A DNA stretch of 64,000 nt from Enoplosus armatus (GCF_043641665.1 NC_092183.1:13908001-13972000); one strand, 5' to 3'. Counted from the first letter of the stretch, positions 24,676-38,300 are shown. A program made the numbers and translations. The notes: generated by a model from the sequence alone, not told the origin.

Positions 24676-26954
24676 ATGCATCATTCTGCTCCCTCAAGCA
24701 GTGAAGTGGGGTTTCTGCCAGCCATGTATTCATTTTCAGGCCCCACAAGCCTTCCTGAATTTGATCTCGGACCCCCAAGTACGACTGGCCACCTACAGAG
24801 AGCAACACTCTCAAACAAGTATGGAGCTGATGATTTGGGGGTTGTAAATTCCCTCCATGCATTTGTCAGAAATACATAGGCAACAAATACCTTTTCAGTC
24901 TCAACTGCGTGTTCTGTTTTTGACACATCTGTGTCTCTGTCCCACAGCAGCTGGGAGACAAGATGCCTCAGAAAGCACAGGAGGAGAGTTGATGATGAGT
25001 AAGTGAGAGATGCACAGAAAAAGCAGTCTTACTTAACATTTAACAATGTGTGGGATAGTCACATGGGAGTGTTATGATACATCTTTTAATGTTTTCTCAG
25101 GGGATGCAGTGCCAAAAGGAGGAGGTTAATGTTTGAGGCAGAAGTGGACATTTCAGAGAACTCAGACACTAGCACTCGCCATGACTGGCCTTCAGTAAAC
25201 AGCTGCCCTCCTCTGTCTGCACAACAAGCCAGCCCTGCCCTTCCACAGCCCTGCCCAGCGCCTCAGCCCTTGACTGTGCCTCAGCCCTCCTCTGTTCTGT
25301 CCCGACCCGAGACAGAGAGCTCCTGCATGGAGATAGAGGCGGCTCAGAGGAGACTTCAGGAGATCGAAGACAGGTATGCAACATGTGGGGTGTGTAAAAA
25401 AAAAAAAAAAAAAAGTAGCAAAAACTGCCAACTTTCTGACTGCTTGTTTGAGAGAATTAGACTTCAAAGCGACACTTCATGACCAAAAATCCTACCTCCA
25501 GTTAGCCATCCTAGAATCACAATCACAATATAGTAGTTCAAAGTAGTGTTACTTGCCCCTGCTATTCCAGACATTTTTTAAACGGTTAAGTGCTGTTCTG
25601 CGATTGGAATGCTCTTCCAGAAAGATCCAGAAAGAACAGGAGGCAGGAGTTTATTTTGAAATGCATTTGGCGAGAGGAGGGGTACGCCCTGGAAAGGTCA
25701 CCAATCTACTACAGATCAGAATATCCACAGAGGGGACTTTGATTAGGCTGACGAGTCCTGCTTTAAAATAGAACCAGGCGTCTATGCCCTCATACGCTTT
25801 AAGGGTTTGTTTAGTATAACATTGCTTGCCTGGTGAGGATAAATTGGTGATTATTTAATATTATAATTTACTGTCTTGCCATATTATTGTTTTGTGGCTA
25901 AATTATTGTATTAAGATGTTGTGACAGGTCACTGCTCTAATGTCCAAATAGATGACAAACAAGTTCAAATTTCAGATCTTAAATCTCTGAGAAAATGTTT
26001 TAATTAAATGATTTTGAAATACTCGATTCATGATTTTGAATACTTTGGTAACTTTCATCACTTACCAGTATGAATAATGATGTCTTGCTGTGATAATTAT
26101 CTTGTAATACATTTGTCCACATCACCCACCCCTGTATATGCATGTACTGTGGATGTCAGGCAAATGTTTCTGCCAAATTTCAAACACAGTCCACAGACTG
26201 TTTGGTATTTTCAGTTGTCATCGCAGATGCATTGTTGAGATGTTTGCTGGTTTCCCTCTTAGTACTGCAGCTGTCCCCGTTGATATCAGCCACAGTGGGT
26301 TTGTTTTGCCATTCAGTGGCAGCGATGGGTTTGGGGGTTGTATCACATGTGACGTCAACACGTACTGTACCCTCTATTCCTATAAGTGAACACTGTGATT
26401 TTGATGTATCACAGAATAACGCTGGAGGATGATGATGAGGATGAAGATTTGGATGTAGAGCCAGCCCCGAGACGGCCAGTGCTGGTGATTTCTGACAGTT
26501 TGAAGGAGGGTCTACAGCGCGGCATCAGCGACATCCTGCCCCACACAGTAGCCCAGTCTGTGTATGTTCCCCTCGTTTTGTTCTTGGAAGGTTTAGTGTT
26601 GAATGAAGTAACGTTCCTCACATTCCACTGGCGAGAGTTTCCGCCTTGAAAAGACAAAATTTTCTCCCCTGCTGTTTTTGTTTGTCTCACCTTCTTCTTC
26701 CTCTTACTTCTAGGAGCCATTCCTGCATGGAGTTGGTGTTGTGGCGGCCACCAGACGATCCCTTCTGTCGGAAGCGAAAGGGCTCATTACAGAAACAGCG
26801 TAAGCAACAAACAGTGTCTCGACAACCCCCGACACCGTGTCCATCTCCCACCCCTCTCAGTCCCCTCGGCCCCCCCAGTCCACCTGCAGACACACACTCT
26901 CTGTACAGCTTTCCTGTGGCCCACAACTCTGGAGAGGAGGACATGGAAATGTAA
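24676..26954 (+). CDS. ccdc117: Coiled-coil domain-containing protein 117
   Basis: Five exons, 24676-24818, 24948-24998, 25101-25373, 26415-26561 and 26714-26954, all in phase, give 284 residues (human 279). The start has a strong context (CCACCATG). Family landmarks are the basic patch CLRKHRRR plus SAKRRRLMFEAE (likely nuclear signal), the short helix AQRRLQEIEDRI followed by an acidic run EDDDEDEDLD, then SCMELVLWRPP and the end GEEDMEM, which match human CCDC117 in order. A Pro/Gln-rich stretch separates the basic patch from the helix. The human protein has been linked to the MMS19 iron-sulfur targeting complex and to XBP1-driven expression, but nothing in this sequence tests that. AATAAA at 27694 gives a 3' UTR of about 740 bases. 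Confidence 0.92.
25396..25414. repeat. Poly(A) run in ccdc117 intron 3
   Basis: Nineteen A residues in a row lie 22 bases after the donor of exon 3. A degenerate dispersed-repeat fragment (wording like CCCTGGAAAGGTCACCAATCT at 25689-25709, typical of fish repeats) lies further into the same intron, so this may be insertion-related. Confidence 0.6.
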
Positions 26955-27693
26955 TAGTGCGTGATGACTTGAAAAGCCATGCCAAAGATGGGACATGTAG
27001 TCACACAAAAGACGTTAAAGGACTCAGAACCACTTGAAGTTGGTCAGGCATGTTGGCTTTACATGAATATCGTGCTGTTGTGGACAGTTTGTGCAACACA
27101 TCTTTTGCTTTACAGTCACTCAGTTTAGGTTTTCTGACTATAGTCACAGGCAACTCAATGTAAGATGTAACAATAACGCTGACTTAATTAATACGTTTTG
27201 TTGATTTAAATCTCCAAGGTAACCGTGATTATCTCAAGACTTTGAAAAGTTCTATAGAAAGCCTTACATAACCAGTTTTGTAAAACTTGCAACAAACCTG
27301 TGCCCTTAGAAATAAGACAATTTGTGCATAATTTTGCCAAAGTGTGGCCAACAACACTGATGTACTGTAAATATGACTTTGTTAAACATCAGCGTGCAGC
27401 ACCTGAATTTTTTCAGTTGGACCCATTTTTTCAGTTTTTATGTTCAGCTTCTGGGCCTCGTTAAGGGGACACTACAAGTTGTTCCTGTGTGTTCACATTT
27501 GCTCACAGCACGACTTCCTGCTTGCAGTTGTACTTGTTGTGGTAGAAAGGTTATCTTCCTGTAGTGCTTAGCAAGTACGCCGTCTGTGAGCCGTCGTGGA
27601 AATGCACCTTTTTATGATTTGAATGTATTTTCATATGTACATTACCAGAATTGCAATCGGCCATCGAGTGTTATTACTTTGTATTTGTTTTCA

Positions 27694-27699
27694 AATAAA
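27694..27699 (+). promoter_or_regulatory. Polyadenylation signal of ccdc117
   Basis: A canonical AATAAA follows the stop codon by about 740 bases and is followed by a GT-rich stretch. Confidence 0.55.
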
Positions 27700-27719
27700 C
27701 TCTTGTCCCTGTAGAGATT

Positions 27720-28849
27720 CTATATGGCATAGTTGGTTTTCATTGGATAAAATGTTGCTTGAATTTAGTAAAAGCAGTCCCCTTGTTGGGGGAACGATGT
27801 CATGCTTTTATCATTACATAGTGTATGTTAGGGAGAGAAAGGGTCCCAGGATTAAACCCCTGTGGGACGCCTTAATATTATCTAATAGCATACATATTGA
27901 AAACAATTAGGTACGTATGATTTTAACCAGTGAACTATTAGGTTATTGAATGCAATAATTGTCATTTTCTGTGCATTTTCAGATCAATTAGAGCCATTTG
28001 TCTTTAATGAGGCTGATTTTATTCATTAGCTATGTAGAAGATGGTTTCTTCAACCAAGACTGATACTGACGGTCATCTTTACATAAATACATTCTCTTTT
28101 TTAACAGTTTTGATACCACGGGAACTGATAACACAACTACTCCAGCCTGCTTTAACACCTTGTTAACAGAAGAAGCATGGCTGACAAATAGAAAATATAT
28201 ATAATATAAATATATGTGTGATAGTGGATGTGATTATAGGAAAACTATCTTTTAAAACTCTGTCATCAGTCCCAGTTGACTTTTATGTATTAAGATTACA
28301 AATGTTCACAAAGTTGATAAAGATGTTTAAAGGGATATTAAATGCTAATCAAATCATTCTGTTTGAACTTGCCACAAATCCACAGAACTTCTTTATTGTA
28401 CAGTTTAGCATCATGTAACATTTATGATTATACAAGGGATTCCCATTAAAGGACAGTCAGCTTTATGAGGTCCTCTGACATAACTCACATGATCTTCAGT
28501 GAAATGTTCAGTTCACTGTAACCTCAAGCCATAACATTTCACTGCCTTAACGCGGAGGAATGTGAACTTGATGACCAAGTCACTGTGACCTGCTTGTTAA
28601 TCTGCTATCTTCAGCACATGTAACAGTAAATGATTCATTTAAACATTATATCACTGGTGTGTGGAACACACATAGTCAGGTTTCATGTCCTTGAGACTGT
28701 CCTGGTTGATGAGTGGCTCTGAATCCCAGCAATGTCTTGACCTTGAGTGATCTATAAAGGACACCAGTGTTAGCTATTATAATATAATGAAGACAAGCAC
28801 AACCATCAAATTTTCAAATTCTAATGAAAAAAAGTTTAGTACTTTTAGG
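27720..28849. other. Intergenic DNA between convergent genes
   Basis: Both flanking genes end towards this stretch. It is AT-rich. I see no exon, RNA gene or clear repeat in it. Confidence 0.5.
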
Positions 28850-28855
28850 TTTATT
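28850..28855 (-). promoter_or_regulatory. Polyadenylation signal of the coiled-coil gene
   Basis: TTTATT on the + strand, AATAAA on the gene strand, lies about 220 bases past the stop at 29074. Confidence 0.45.
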
Positions 28856-29073
28856 TTGACTGAAAGAGCATGATCTGATCTATGAAGTTATATGACAATT
28901 ATATGGATCTCTTCCCACATATATGTCTAAGACGATTAAACATATTATAAAACCTTAATAGAAATAGTTCACCTGGCCCTAAGGTAAGTACTAATGTTTG
29001 CAGTATTCTTGTCTATCACCACTGTAAATGCAGCTAATGGTTACACTGAAAGAGGGAAAGGTCAACAGTAACA

Positions 29074-32000
29074 TTAAAACAATGTACCCACTGTTGTAAG
29101 ACAGGATCCTGACAAATCTAAAGGGATTGGACTCCAGGTGTTGGCCTGGTTTTCTACACGGAGCTGCTTGACTCTGCTCTGGAGGTAACGTAGAAGCTTG
29201 AATGAAGCCAAGTCTGAGGGGCTATGGGACACAGCAACATGGAGGGAGGGAGAGCAAACTGAATTCTGAGCTTCCTGATGGGGGAAAGACACAGAGAGAT
29301 GGGAGGTTTTTTTTGTCAATAAACAAAATGAATATTAAATATCTTTAGGTTACGTATCTGTAGGAGCTTGATGTTCAGTAAAACATTTACCTTTGCACTA
29401 AGCGTCATCTCTCCTTCAGGCCTCTCAGGCTTTCTCTGCCTCTCATCTTGAGTATTTGCTGTTTTTCTGGAAAACAAACAAACCTGCAATTGAAAGGTTG
29501 CTAAGCTGTGAATAGTTAACATAACAGCATGAAGGAGTCGTGGGTTTACATGTCTAGTTTATGTTACATCTATGGTACAAAATGCATATCGCAGTCAGAT
29601 GAGGTGAGATCATGCTCTTGTTAGAGAGACAGCTGGTTAGTATGTCATCTATTTTATCTTTCAGTCACAGAAACCAGTTACCTGCCCCTTAACAACTTTG
29701 TCTTGCACCTGTAGGAGAGCAAAAATTAGAGCAAAACTTAGATGTGGACATTTTTTTTTTGACATCTATTCGATGAAGTTTTCTGTGCCATTTTTGAGAG
29801 AGGAGCAAAGTAGTTTTACATTTCCAAATAGTATAGGAGATCACTGATGAATACTTAGAAAGAACAAAATGAATGTGTCTGTATTTTGACTTAGTTTGCG
29901 TTACCTTTCCAGTTCAGCCGTCAGCTCTTCCTCAAACTTGCATGCCAGACGAGCTGCAGTCCGTTCCTTCCACTGAGCCATGCTCCTCTGAACCTGCTTG
30001 AGCTCCAGGTCTTTGGCCTTCAGCTGTTTGCGAAGAGATGCTGCCACTCCCTCAGCTCCTCCATCACACATATGAGCCCAGTTCAGACTGCTCAACTCCT
30101 CAATGTGCTCCTGCAGAAATATGACATGGATTAACAATGCTGTAAGTGAGGAGCTTCCTGTGTCTCTGTGCACAGACATCATGAGCTGTGCAAAGTTGTG
30201 TAAGTTCATACCTGAATGAGACGCTCCTTTACAGAATCCAAGGCTTGGTCTCTCTCCATCCTCAGCTGTTGCCTCTGGATGCTCAGTTCTCGCTCCTGAA
30301 AAAAATGTGAACCTGTAGACATGTATTCATCTATACATTTAATGTTCTGTATTTCTTTATCTGTACACCAGGAACTGTCAGCTATACCTTGTCTTTTCTC
30401 AGCTGCTCATTGGTTTGTTTCTGTGAATCAAGCTCCTGGTGTAGATGACTAATCAAGTGCTTCAGCTGCTCTCTTAGTGTTCTCAGGTTTGTAAGAGCCT
30501 CGGCTACTGCAGGACTGCGCAATACAAAAGCATCAGAATTAGAAGCTAAGTATTCACTTCTTTCTAAACCAGCCATATATGTAAGCCAGAACAGGAGGTT
30601 ATACCTGGGAGGTAGCTCCACAGAACTCGGTTTGGCGCCACTCTGCTCCACTAAGAGGTGGAGGTGCTGGCACTCTGCTCCCAGCTCCTGGGCCCAGTGC
30701 CTGAGCTGCTGCTGCAGCTCAGCTGTGATTTGGTCATGGCTGTTCTCCCTCTCTTCTAGCATCACCCGGAGCCTGGCAGCCTCTCTCTCTGCCGCCTGAA
30801 CAGCCTGCTCGAGCCGCAGCGCTGCCCTCTGACTCTCCTGTGACCACAGACCAAACCATGTCAGCTTTCCTACAACACCACGTCTCTCTATGTGCCTGCA
30901 AATGATCGCTTTCTGTGATTTTCTTGTCACCTGTGCCATCTGTCTGTGCAACTCCTGCAGCTCAGCCTGGTGCTCCTCTTTCAGTGATTTGCAAATAACA
31001 GCCAGCAGAGACTCTTGCTCTCTCTGCTGCGCACAGTGTTCACTCTCCAACTCCTGCACTCTCTTACAGATCAAAAGAAAATCATGCAAACACAGAATGA
31101 AAATTTACTTTAACATGGTAATGTCATATGTTCCGGTTGCGAGTCACCTTACTGTTTTTAGTTCCACCACTTTATGTTGAAGAGCCAGTGCTTCACTCTT
31201 CTCTCGCTGCATCTCACTCCTCATGCCTTCCAGGCTCTTTCTGTTCTTCTCTTCCAGTATCCTGCAGTGCACCTGCACAGCTTCCACTTTTTCTGCTTCC
31301 CACTTCCTCCTCTCCTCCTCTATTGCTTTGTGCACCTGAATGGGAGCATACTGTTCATATAGTGCAATCGTGTTGAAAAAGATTGCATATTTTAGGCAGA
31401 GGATTATCAGAGTACCTTTTCCAAGGCTTCTACATGCAGCTCCTCTTCACGGTCCTTTGCCTCCTTCATCTGCTGCTCCAGAGAATCCCTCAGCTTCTTT
31501 TCCTCTTCTTCTTTTAGCTGCCAGAATGGGAGAGAATTAAAGTGTGGAGTGTTTTATGTACTGTGTATATAGTGCATAGAGCAATAATCATGAAAATAAC
31601 ACAGAAACAGTTAGATTTTGATACCCGCTAGTGGCAGCCAAACCTAACACATAATACATGCATTCATGGCATTGCAAGGTACATAAGATAAAGCAGTTCA
31701 CTGTAGTTTACATTTAGATAGTGTAACACTGGATTTCACACTGACCTGAATGGAGCTTTTCAAGGACTCAATGTGTCGTGTGAGAGACTGAGCTTGTTCT
31801 TTCAAAGCATTTGCCTTCTCCTCGTCAGTCTGCTTGTTAACCTGAGGACACAACAGCCAGAGGAACTGCTACAATTAAACTGTGCTGATTTGAATCAATA
31901 TCAACAGATTTGCAGACACAACGTCTGTCACCTTTTGGATTTGCTGCTCATGAGCCAAAGCCATCTCTTTCTTTTGCTGCTTCAATGCTGCCTCCTGAAT

Positions 32001-35000
32001 GAAAAAAAGAGGAACCCTGGTTACTTGTTACTTAATGTTACATTAGTAAAAAAAAACACATGAGTTGTAGACTTAGAAAACCTGAGACAGCCTCAGTTTG
32101 CCTCAGCACTTACCACCATTCTGTGGGCTTGCTCCTGGGTGTCTTTCAGTGCATTGCAGAGCTGGGTTTTCAGGAATTGTAGCTCCCCCTTCAGCCCATC
32201 TCTCTCTGCTTGTAAGGCCCCACGCTGCTCCTGTATATCTAGCAGCTTCAGCTCCTTCTGGGCCAACATCTTCTCCAGAGTACCCACTCTGACCTTGCAT
32301 TCTCCCAGTTCACCCTGCAGCTCGCCTACTCGAACCTCTACTGTCTGATAGAAAGAGATACACGTAAATAGTAGGGACAGTTAGAAAATAATAAATAAAT
32401 AAAAAGAGGATATTGACAGTGTGCCATTTGCTTAAGAGATAAATATTAGATTATTTTTAGAGTATGATGTCATTAGGTGCCACCTCGGTCTGATCCTTTT
32501 TCTGCCTCTGTTTCTCCTCCAGGCAAGCACACCTGTTCCTCAGTAAGCTCTCTGCCTCTGTGGCCCTCTGGAGCTCCTCACGAGTCTCCTCCAACTTCTG
32601 CTCCAAGGTCATACATGAACACATGACCAGAGATATTTCAAAACACAGAAAGTAAATCTGTCTTTCACACAAAAGCAAATACCTTCTCCCTGTAGCTTCA
32701 CTCAAAGTGCAAAACAATAACTAAACTGATACATTCACAATGTAGTAATACGCGTTAATCACACTAAATGCTGATTGACGTGCCACTGCAAGCAAACCCA
32801 TTACTACCCTATAACTTCTAAATCATCTAAATAAATCAGTCTGACATCAAACCAAAAATAATGTTGTAGTTTGGATGTTTTATTATTTTATATTATCTAT
32901 AATTTTATTTTTTGTGAACACTGTTGTAATTACTTAAAATGATGTAAATCTTGTTATGGATTATAATTGCCATTATGGTTATAATTATAGATATCTATAG
33001 GCCTTAACACAGTACTTCTTGCATAGACTCCAGCTTCTCTCTTGCACGTCGCTGTTCAGCAAACAGTTCTGTTTTGGCACTATCCAGCTGTCGGTCCATC
33101 TCCTCCCTCTCCAGCACTGACATGAAGACACTGGGCTGTTTGTGGAACAGTGGAGCAACAAAAAAGTGTAGTATTAAGAAAAAAACTGACTGACCAAGAA
33201 TTGACAGGCACGCTGCTTGATTCAGGTTTAATTACCCTCTCCATGAAGCCTCCATCCTGTTTGCATCGACCCAGAGCTGTGAGGTCTTGTCCCATGTCTC
33301 TTACCTCGAGGACACGGGACTCTCTCTGCCTCTGCAGCTCGAGCAGCTGGCAACTACAACACATTCATCGCTGTATTACTGTTTTACGGAGCTATCCTTT
33401 ATACAGCACAGGATTATGTTGATGCAATGTGATGTTATCATGTTGATGCATGCGGCTGTAAAATACAGTTAGTAGGATTTTGGTTTTATACCTAATAGAG
33501 TCCTTCCCTGTCCTGCTGTCTCTCAGAACGAACTCCAGAGTCCTCCTCTCTTTCTCCATCTTTGTTGTCTCTACAGTCAGTTGCTCTAATTCCTGCAAGG
33601 CATGCTGGACACATACCATAAGCTGTGAGTATCAGAGAGACTTCTGTACACACTGTTCTGATAAACTATGGTATATAAGATGCTTCACTTTACCGTTCTC
33701 CTCTGTTGAAGTTCAGAGAGGGAGAGCTCAACTTCTTTTGACAGCGTCTTCTTCAACTGTAGTGTCTCCTCCTCTTTCTCACATTTCTAAACCAGACACA
33801 CAAACCAGTTAAGAATGTCTCATACACATGAAGGAGAATTTATACAGAAACTTTTCTCAAGCAACTGGGCCCCCGATAAGCGGAAGAAAATGGATTAATG
33901 GATGATACTAAATTACTCTGGGAGACTCATTCTCACTTGTCGGAGTGCAGAGAGCCGCTCGTTCATCTTGGCCCATTCAGACTGCATCTTCTCTGATGTC
34001 CTCTCAGGGCTGCATTTCCTGCTCCAGTGATTAATTTCCGCATCTGTATCCTTGTCATTGTCATCCAAAGAACACACAAGTCTGTGATACACAAACATAC
34101 AGTCAAACATATATGCAAAATAAGCATTTTAAATTGTACACAACACTGAAGAGAAGACCACAATATTTAGTACATTTTTAAATGTTCTTCCATTTGGTTT
34201 ACCTGTAAGTTTCTCTCTTATTGCGCTGTGCTTTACGGGCAGAGGGAATTCTGTTTTGTACATTTCCATAAGAGGATCTCTGGCCTTTGTAAACAAAGAA
34301 AGATTCTGAAAAAAAAGATGTCTGTAACATTTAAAGATTTAATTGTTCTTTTATTACTGTGGATTAATAAAGGAATACACAGTCACATTTCGCTTTACCT
34401 GATGTAGCTTGAGGTTCACTTTCTTCCTGTGTAGGTGTGTCACGGTCACTCTGGTTGGTGCAGTAGTCATCCATGCCTGTGACAGAATGAATGAGAGAGC
34501 GCCATCCTGGGGGCGTCACACAAATTATGTTAACTGTGTCACCACTGTTACTACTATTTTATACGTTTAAAAAGTTTGTTTCCTTGATTTTCATTGTCTC
34601 TTAATTTTTTCAGTTTGTGCAAATGTTTTGTTAGTGGCTGTATTTCAAATGGAGATATTTTAATATATGAACATGTTTTGTCATTTTAAAATGAGACTTG
34701 CTTCCCTCCACATTTTCTCTCACCTGGCCGCCTGTGAATATGCTGCCTGACTTGCTCTGTGCAGACTGAGTCAAGGTCGCTGTCAATAGACACGGTGTCA
34801 AAACTCCACACAGGTACTCCTGTAAAAGAAACACCCAGCCTACAATCACTCTGTTTGAAGTGAATGAAAGTCCAGGAGGATTAGCTAGACTGTGCTTGCA
34901 GGTGCAGTGTAATCCGTGTGTGGTACCTGCCAAGCACCTGGCCTTAGGAGAACAGCTGCTGTTCTGCCGCAGGGTTTCCTGTTCTGTTACAACCTCTGTT

Positions 35001-37597
35001 CTGTGAGAGACTTAAAGTGGAGAGAGACATAGGAGTACAGGATCCATAACAGGAAAAAGAGTAAAACTCTAGAGGCAGGCTATTGTGCTGTAGAGGCTGC
35101 AATGTAAACTACAACCTACAATACAAAAGTGCTGGCACAAAAGTTTTACTCACTGTAGTATTGTTGGGGATAAAGATGGCAAGCCACTTCAAATTAAAAG
35201 GGTTCATCCCCTTGTGAGCATGAATGTGCTCCGTGAATGTCATTGTAATTAGGTTATGCATGTCGGTAAAGTTGACATTTTGGCCTGAGGGTACTGCAAA
35301 AGCTCACATCTGAAATGGAAAGGTTTCATCCTCTGGGGGTAATGAATGGGCTCAGTAATTTTCAAGGCAATCATTTCAAGGAAAGTTCTGGGTATTTGAT
35401 TTAATCCACAGCAAAATACATGGAAATTGAGCCATTCATTTTCAAGATACTCTGTTATGGAGCAAAGTGTTGATTGAGAGGACATTTTGATGTGACTTTG
35501 GTTGTAGAAGAAAGGTCACAGAGTCTTTAAAATCATTAGGAATAATCATCAGGAGAGCATGAATATCTATAACAAATTAAATGGCAACCTGTCAAGAGAT
35601 AACCTCTTGTGTGTTGGACCAACACAGATGGACTGACAGAGGGACAGCTTTTCTCTTAATGCTCATGTGTTGAAACTGAGAGCAATAATGAAAATTCTGC
35701 GCATGTTTGAGCTCTTTGTCTCCCAAGAGTTTGTAAAGAGAGTACTCACTGCTGCCATCATCGCCAAGCCTCTGTGGTGTGTTGTATCTCTCTCCAGCTC
35801 CTGCTTTCTCACTAATACGTGATGTATTTACTCCATAGCTGTCAGAAAGACATCCCTCCAGTTCCTTTCTTTGGCATGGCTTGTTTGGCTGGGAATAGTG
35901 AGAAGTTGTTGCTGCTCCTCTTCTGTCAACATTAAGAACATTTTGTCCTTTTTGTTCACTCCAACACGTGTCACAGTCAGATATCTCTGTCCCCTCAGCC
36001 TCTTCTTCTTTGTCTGGTTGCTGCATATTATTCTCTGGCAATGCCAATTCCACCATCTCGTCTCTGAAGCGTCTGACAAAGTCCTCAGTGCAGATGCTGT
36101 CTGAAGGAGGGTGGGTTTCTCCTGCCATCCTTCCCTCGTTACAGGTGTCTCCAAGCAGCCTCTCGAGCCGCCAGATGACCTGCTCCCTCTGAGACTCCAT
36201 TTCCTCTTTGTCTCTTGTCCTTCTGTCTAACTTCTGTTTAGTTTCCTCATGAGAGACGGGGCCGTCCCGGCAGACGGTGCTCCTCTCTGGGGGAAGAGCA
36301 CAGGAGAGATGGGGTAAGGAAAGAAAAAGCTTGGACCTGATACACTAAGTCAACACTTTCATATAGACAAATGTTTCCCAATTAAGATGTTGACAAAAAA
36401 ACCTGGTGACAATCAGTAATTACTATTTCGATTTCTATTACTACTTTATTTCCATAACAGTCTATACAATGACAAGCTTTTGAGAAGAATTTGGCTTAAA
36501 AACAAACTGTTTTTCCTGTAATGATATTGAAATATTACCTGATGTTTGCTCCATCGTCGGAGTATGAATCAAATCAAGACAAGACATGGGAGTGTCATTT
36601 GTTTGAGTTGTACTTCCAAGGCCTGTGTCTTTGCTGGGAGATTGACTCCACATAAGAGGAGCTAGAAAAGAAAAAAACAAAAACACAGATAATCACCTGA
36701 AAAAAGAAATCTCCAAATTTGGCACAAATTACCTGCTGCTTCACTGCACTCACAATCTCTGGAAATTGCCGGGCGTTTCTGGGGCTGGACCTGCGTACAT
36801 TAATCACACTTACTGCTTAAAAAAATGTAGTCCTGATTACACATACATACATACATACATACATACACACACACATACTGTACATACATACCGACAAACA
36901 GACAGACAGCAGGGGAGGAAGAAGTATTTAGATATTTACTTAAGTAAAAGCAGTAATACTACATTATAGAAATACTCTGTTACAATTAAAGGTCCTACAA
37001 ATCTTAAGTAAAAGCACAAACGTACTAAAAGTAAAAGTACTCATTATGCAGAATGGCCCATTTCATTTTCATTTCAGAATCATATATATTATGTCATTTA
37101 ATTATAAATATTGATGCATTCATGTGTGCGTCACTAATGTTGCAGCTGGTAAAGTGGGACTAATTCCAACTACTTTATATCGTGCAGGGTAGTTTAACCT
37201 ATAATAAAACATAAGTTGATTTATATTCTGTTGTAATAATCTAAATCTGCAAAGTATCTCAAAACTGTACTGAAGTACATGTAGTAGATGTACTTCTGAC
37301 GGACAGACGCAGACAGACAGAATGTTAAGCACAGACCTGCAGCTGACCAAGCTGAGCATCGATAGCATCAAGGAGAAGGTCACAGTGGTCCAGTCTGAGA
37401 GGCGGAGCATTCAGTCCAAACACACTGCTGTTGTCATCGAGATCTGTGAGGGCAGACAACAGGGTCAACAAGAGTGAGAGCAAACTCCCAAGAGAGTGAG
37501 ATACATCATACTGCTTATAAAACCTCAGACCGGTGTAAAGAAGCTCATCTGTGTCCTCTGCATCTCTCTCTGCTCCGTCATGGCCTCTGTCGGCCAT
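29074..37597 (-). CDS. Large coiled-coil protein, centrosomal-protein-like, family not assigned
   Basis: 28 exons stay in frame and give about 1233 residues: 37597-37531, 37443-37337, 36790-36733, 36661-36539, 36286-35750, 34995-34927, 34819-34724, 34476-34399, 34305-34203, 34081-33937, 33786-33694, 33604-33492, 33353-33236, 33135-33016, 32597-32484, 32344-32114, 31994-31932, 31841-31746, 31517-31416, 31335-31153, 31062-30931, 30837-30605, 30514-30388, 30295-30212, 30110-29905, 29708-29682, 29466-29391, 29274-29074. Residues 1 to about 450 are low-complexity and acidic with a helix LDHCDLLLDAIDAQLGQLQ and the block SICTEDFVRRFRDEMVELAL. From about 455 on it is almost unbroken Glu/Gln/Lys/Arg heptad coiled coil, and the tail has LASFKLLRYLQSRVKQLR before a short end. 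Many exons are phase 0 and multiples of three, as in proteins grown by heptad duplication. This layout is usual for centrosome or cilium scaffolds, but I could not match it to a named family. The weakest borders are exon 1's donor and the exon 15 acceptor. Confidence 0.85.
33868..33905 (+). repeat. Degenerate 3' tail of a fish retroelement
   Basis: The wording CCCCGATAAGCGGAAGAAAA followed by TGGATTAATGGATGAT resembles the GATAAGCGG...GAAAATGGATGGATGG tail that ends many fish LINE/SINE copies. It lies in the intron between exons 10 and 11 of the coiled-coil gene. Assignment rests on memory of the motif. Confidence 0.4.
36838..36892. repeat. (CATA)n microsatellite
   Basis: About ten ACAT/ACATAC units with a short (CA)n inside, seen directly in an intron of the coiled-coil gene, next to the dispersed element at 36905-37300. 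Confidence 0.85.
36905..37300 (-). repeat. Dispersed repeat, copy 1 (fish non-autonomous element)
   Basis: The stretch starts with GAGGAAGAAGTATTTAGATA and TTACTTAAGTAAAAG and contains CATTATGCAGAATGGCCCAT. The reverse complement of the latter, with neighbouring wording, occurs at about 45158-45187, so the two are copies in opposite orientation. The wording of the ends is that of a very common fish interspersed repeat, probably a non-autonomous DNA transposon; the exact family needs a repeat library. Confidence 0.65.
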
Positions 37598-38300
37598 GTC
37601 CTGTTACTAAAGACAGATATGCAGACACTCAGCAGACCCTTACAGACACAACATCCCCAGTATCTACTGGCTGGGCAGTCATGAGGAGTGGGGGGTTTAT
37701 GTTGCTCAGTTGTCCAGGAAACCAAGACAATTTAGCTTGTTAGCAAACCAAACTGACTTATTTTCACCAAGAAGACTATAAATTCCTGTGCCTTCCTGTC
37801 TCCCCGACTCCCCAAAATGAACATTAAGTACAGGAGATGTACAAATGAGTCCACTTTAACACTGAACTATCATGCAGCATCTGTCCTCTCAAATGTTTAG
37901 CTAGCCATGACTGAAATTCCTCAAAGTTAATGTCGGTAGTATTAAAGAGTATTTTTCTTGGGCTACTCAGAATCATATTATTAAGCCTTTACCATTAGTG
38001 GAGTTTAGATTTTAAAACAGCAAGAGTAGCAAAGTTATTTAACACCACTAACATGGTTAACCTGAATCACAGAAGCTAACGTTAGATAGTCTGAAACTTC
38101 CTAATGACTTCATTTACATGTAGTTAGCTAAAGCTAAGTTAGCTTACATTAAGACAAAAAAAGATATCACGTCATTCCACCACCATTGCACTGCACCACA
38201 AACATCCATAACTTACTTATCCGTAGTTAATTTCGGGGGACAAACTCGGAGACTTGAAATCGATGCTGAACTTGACTCCCTCAGTGCTGAAGTCCTGATT
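37598..38300 (-). other. Upstream region of the coiled-coil gene
   Basis: There is a plausible non-coding first exon near 38210-38300: a donor (GTAAGT on the minus strand) sits near 38210. The DNA at 38280-38400 is richer in C, G and CpG than its surroundings, as expected for a TATA-less promoter. No coding signal was found. Confidence 0.35.
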
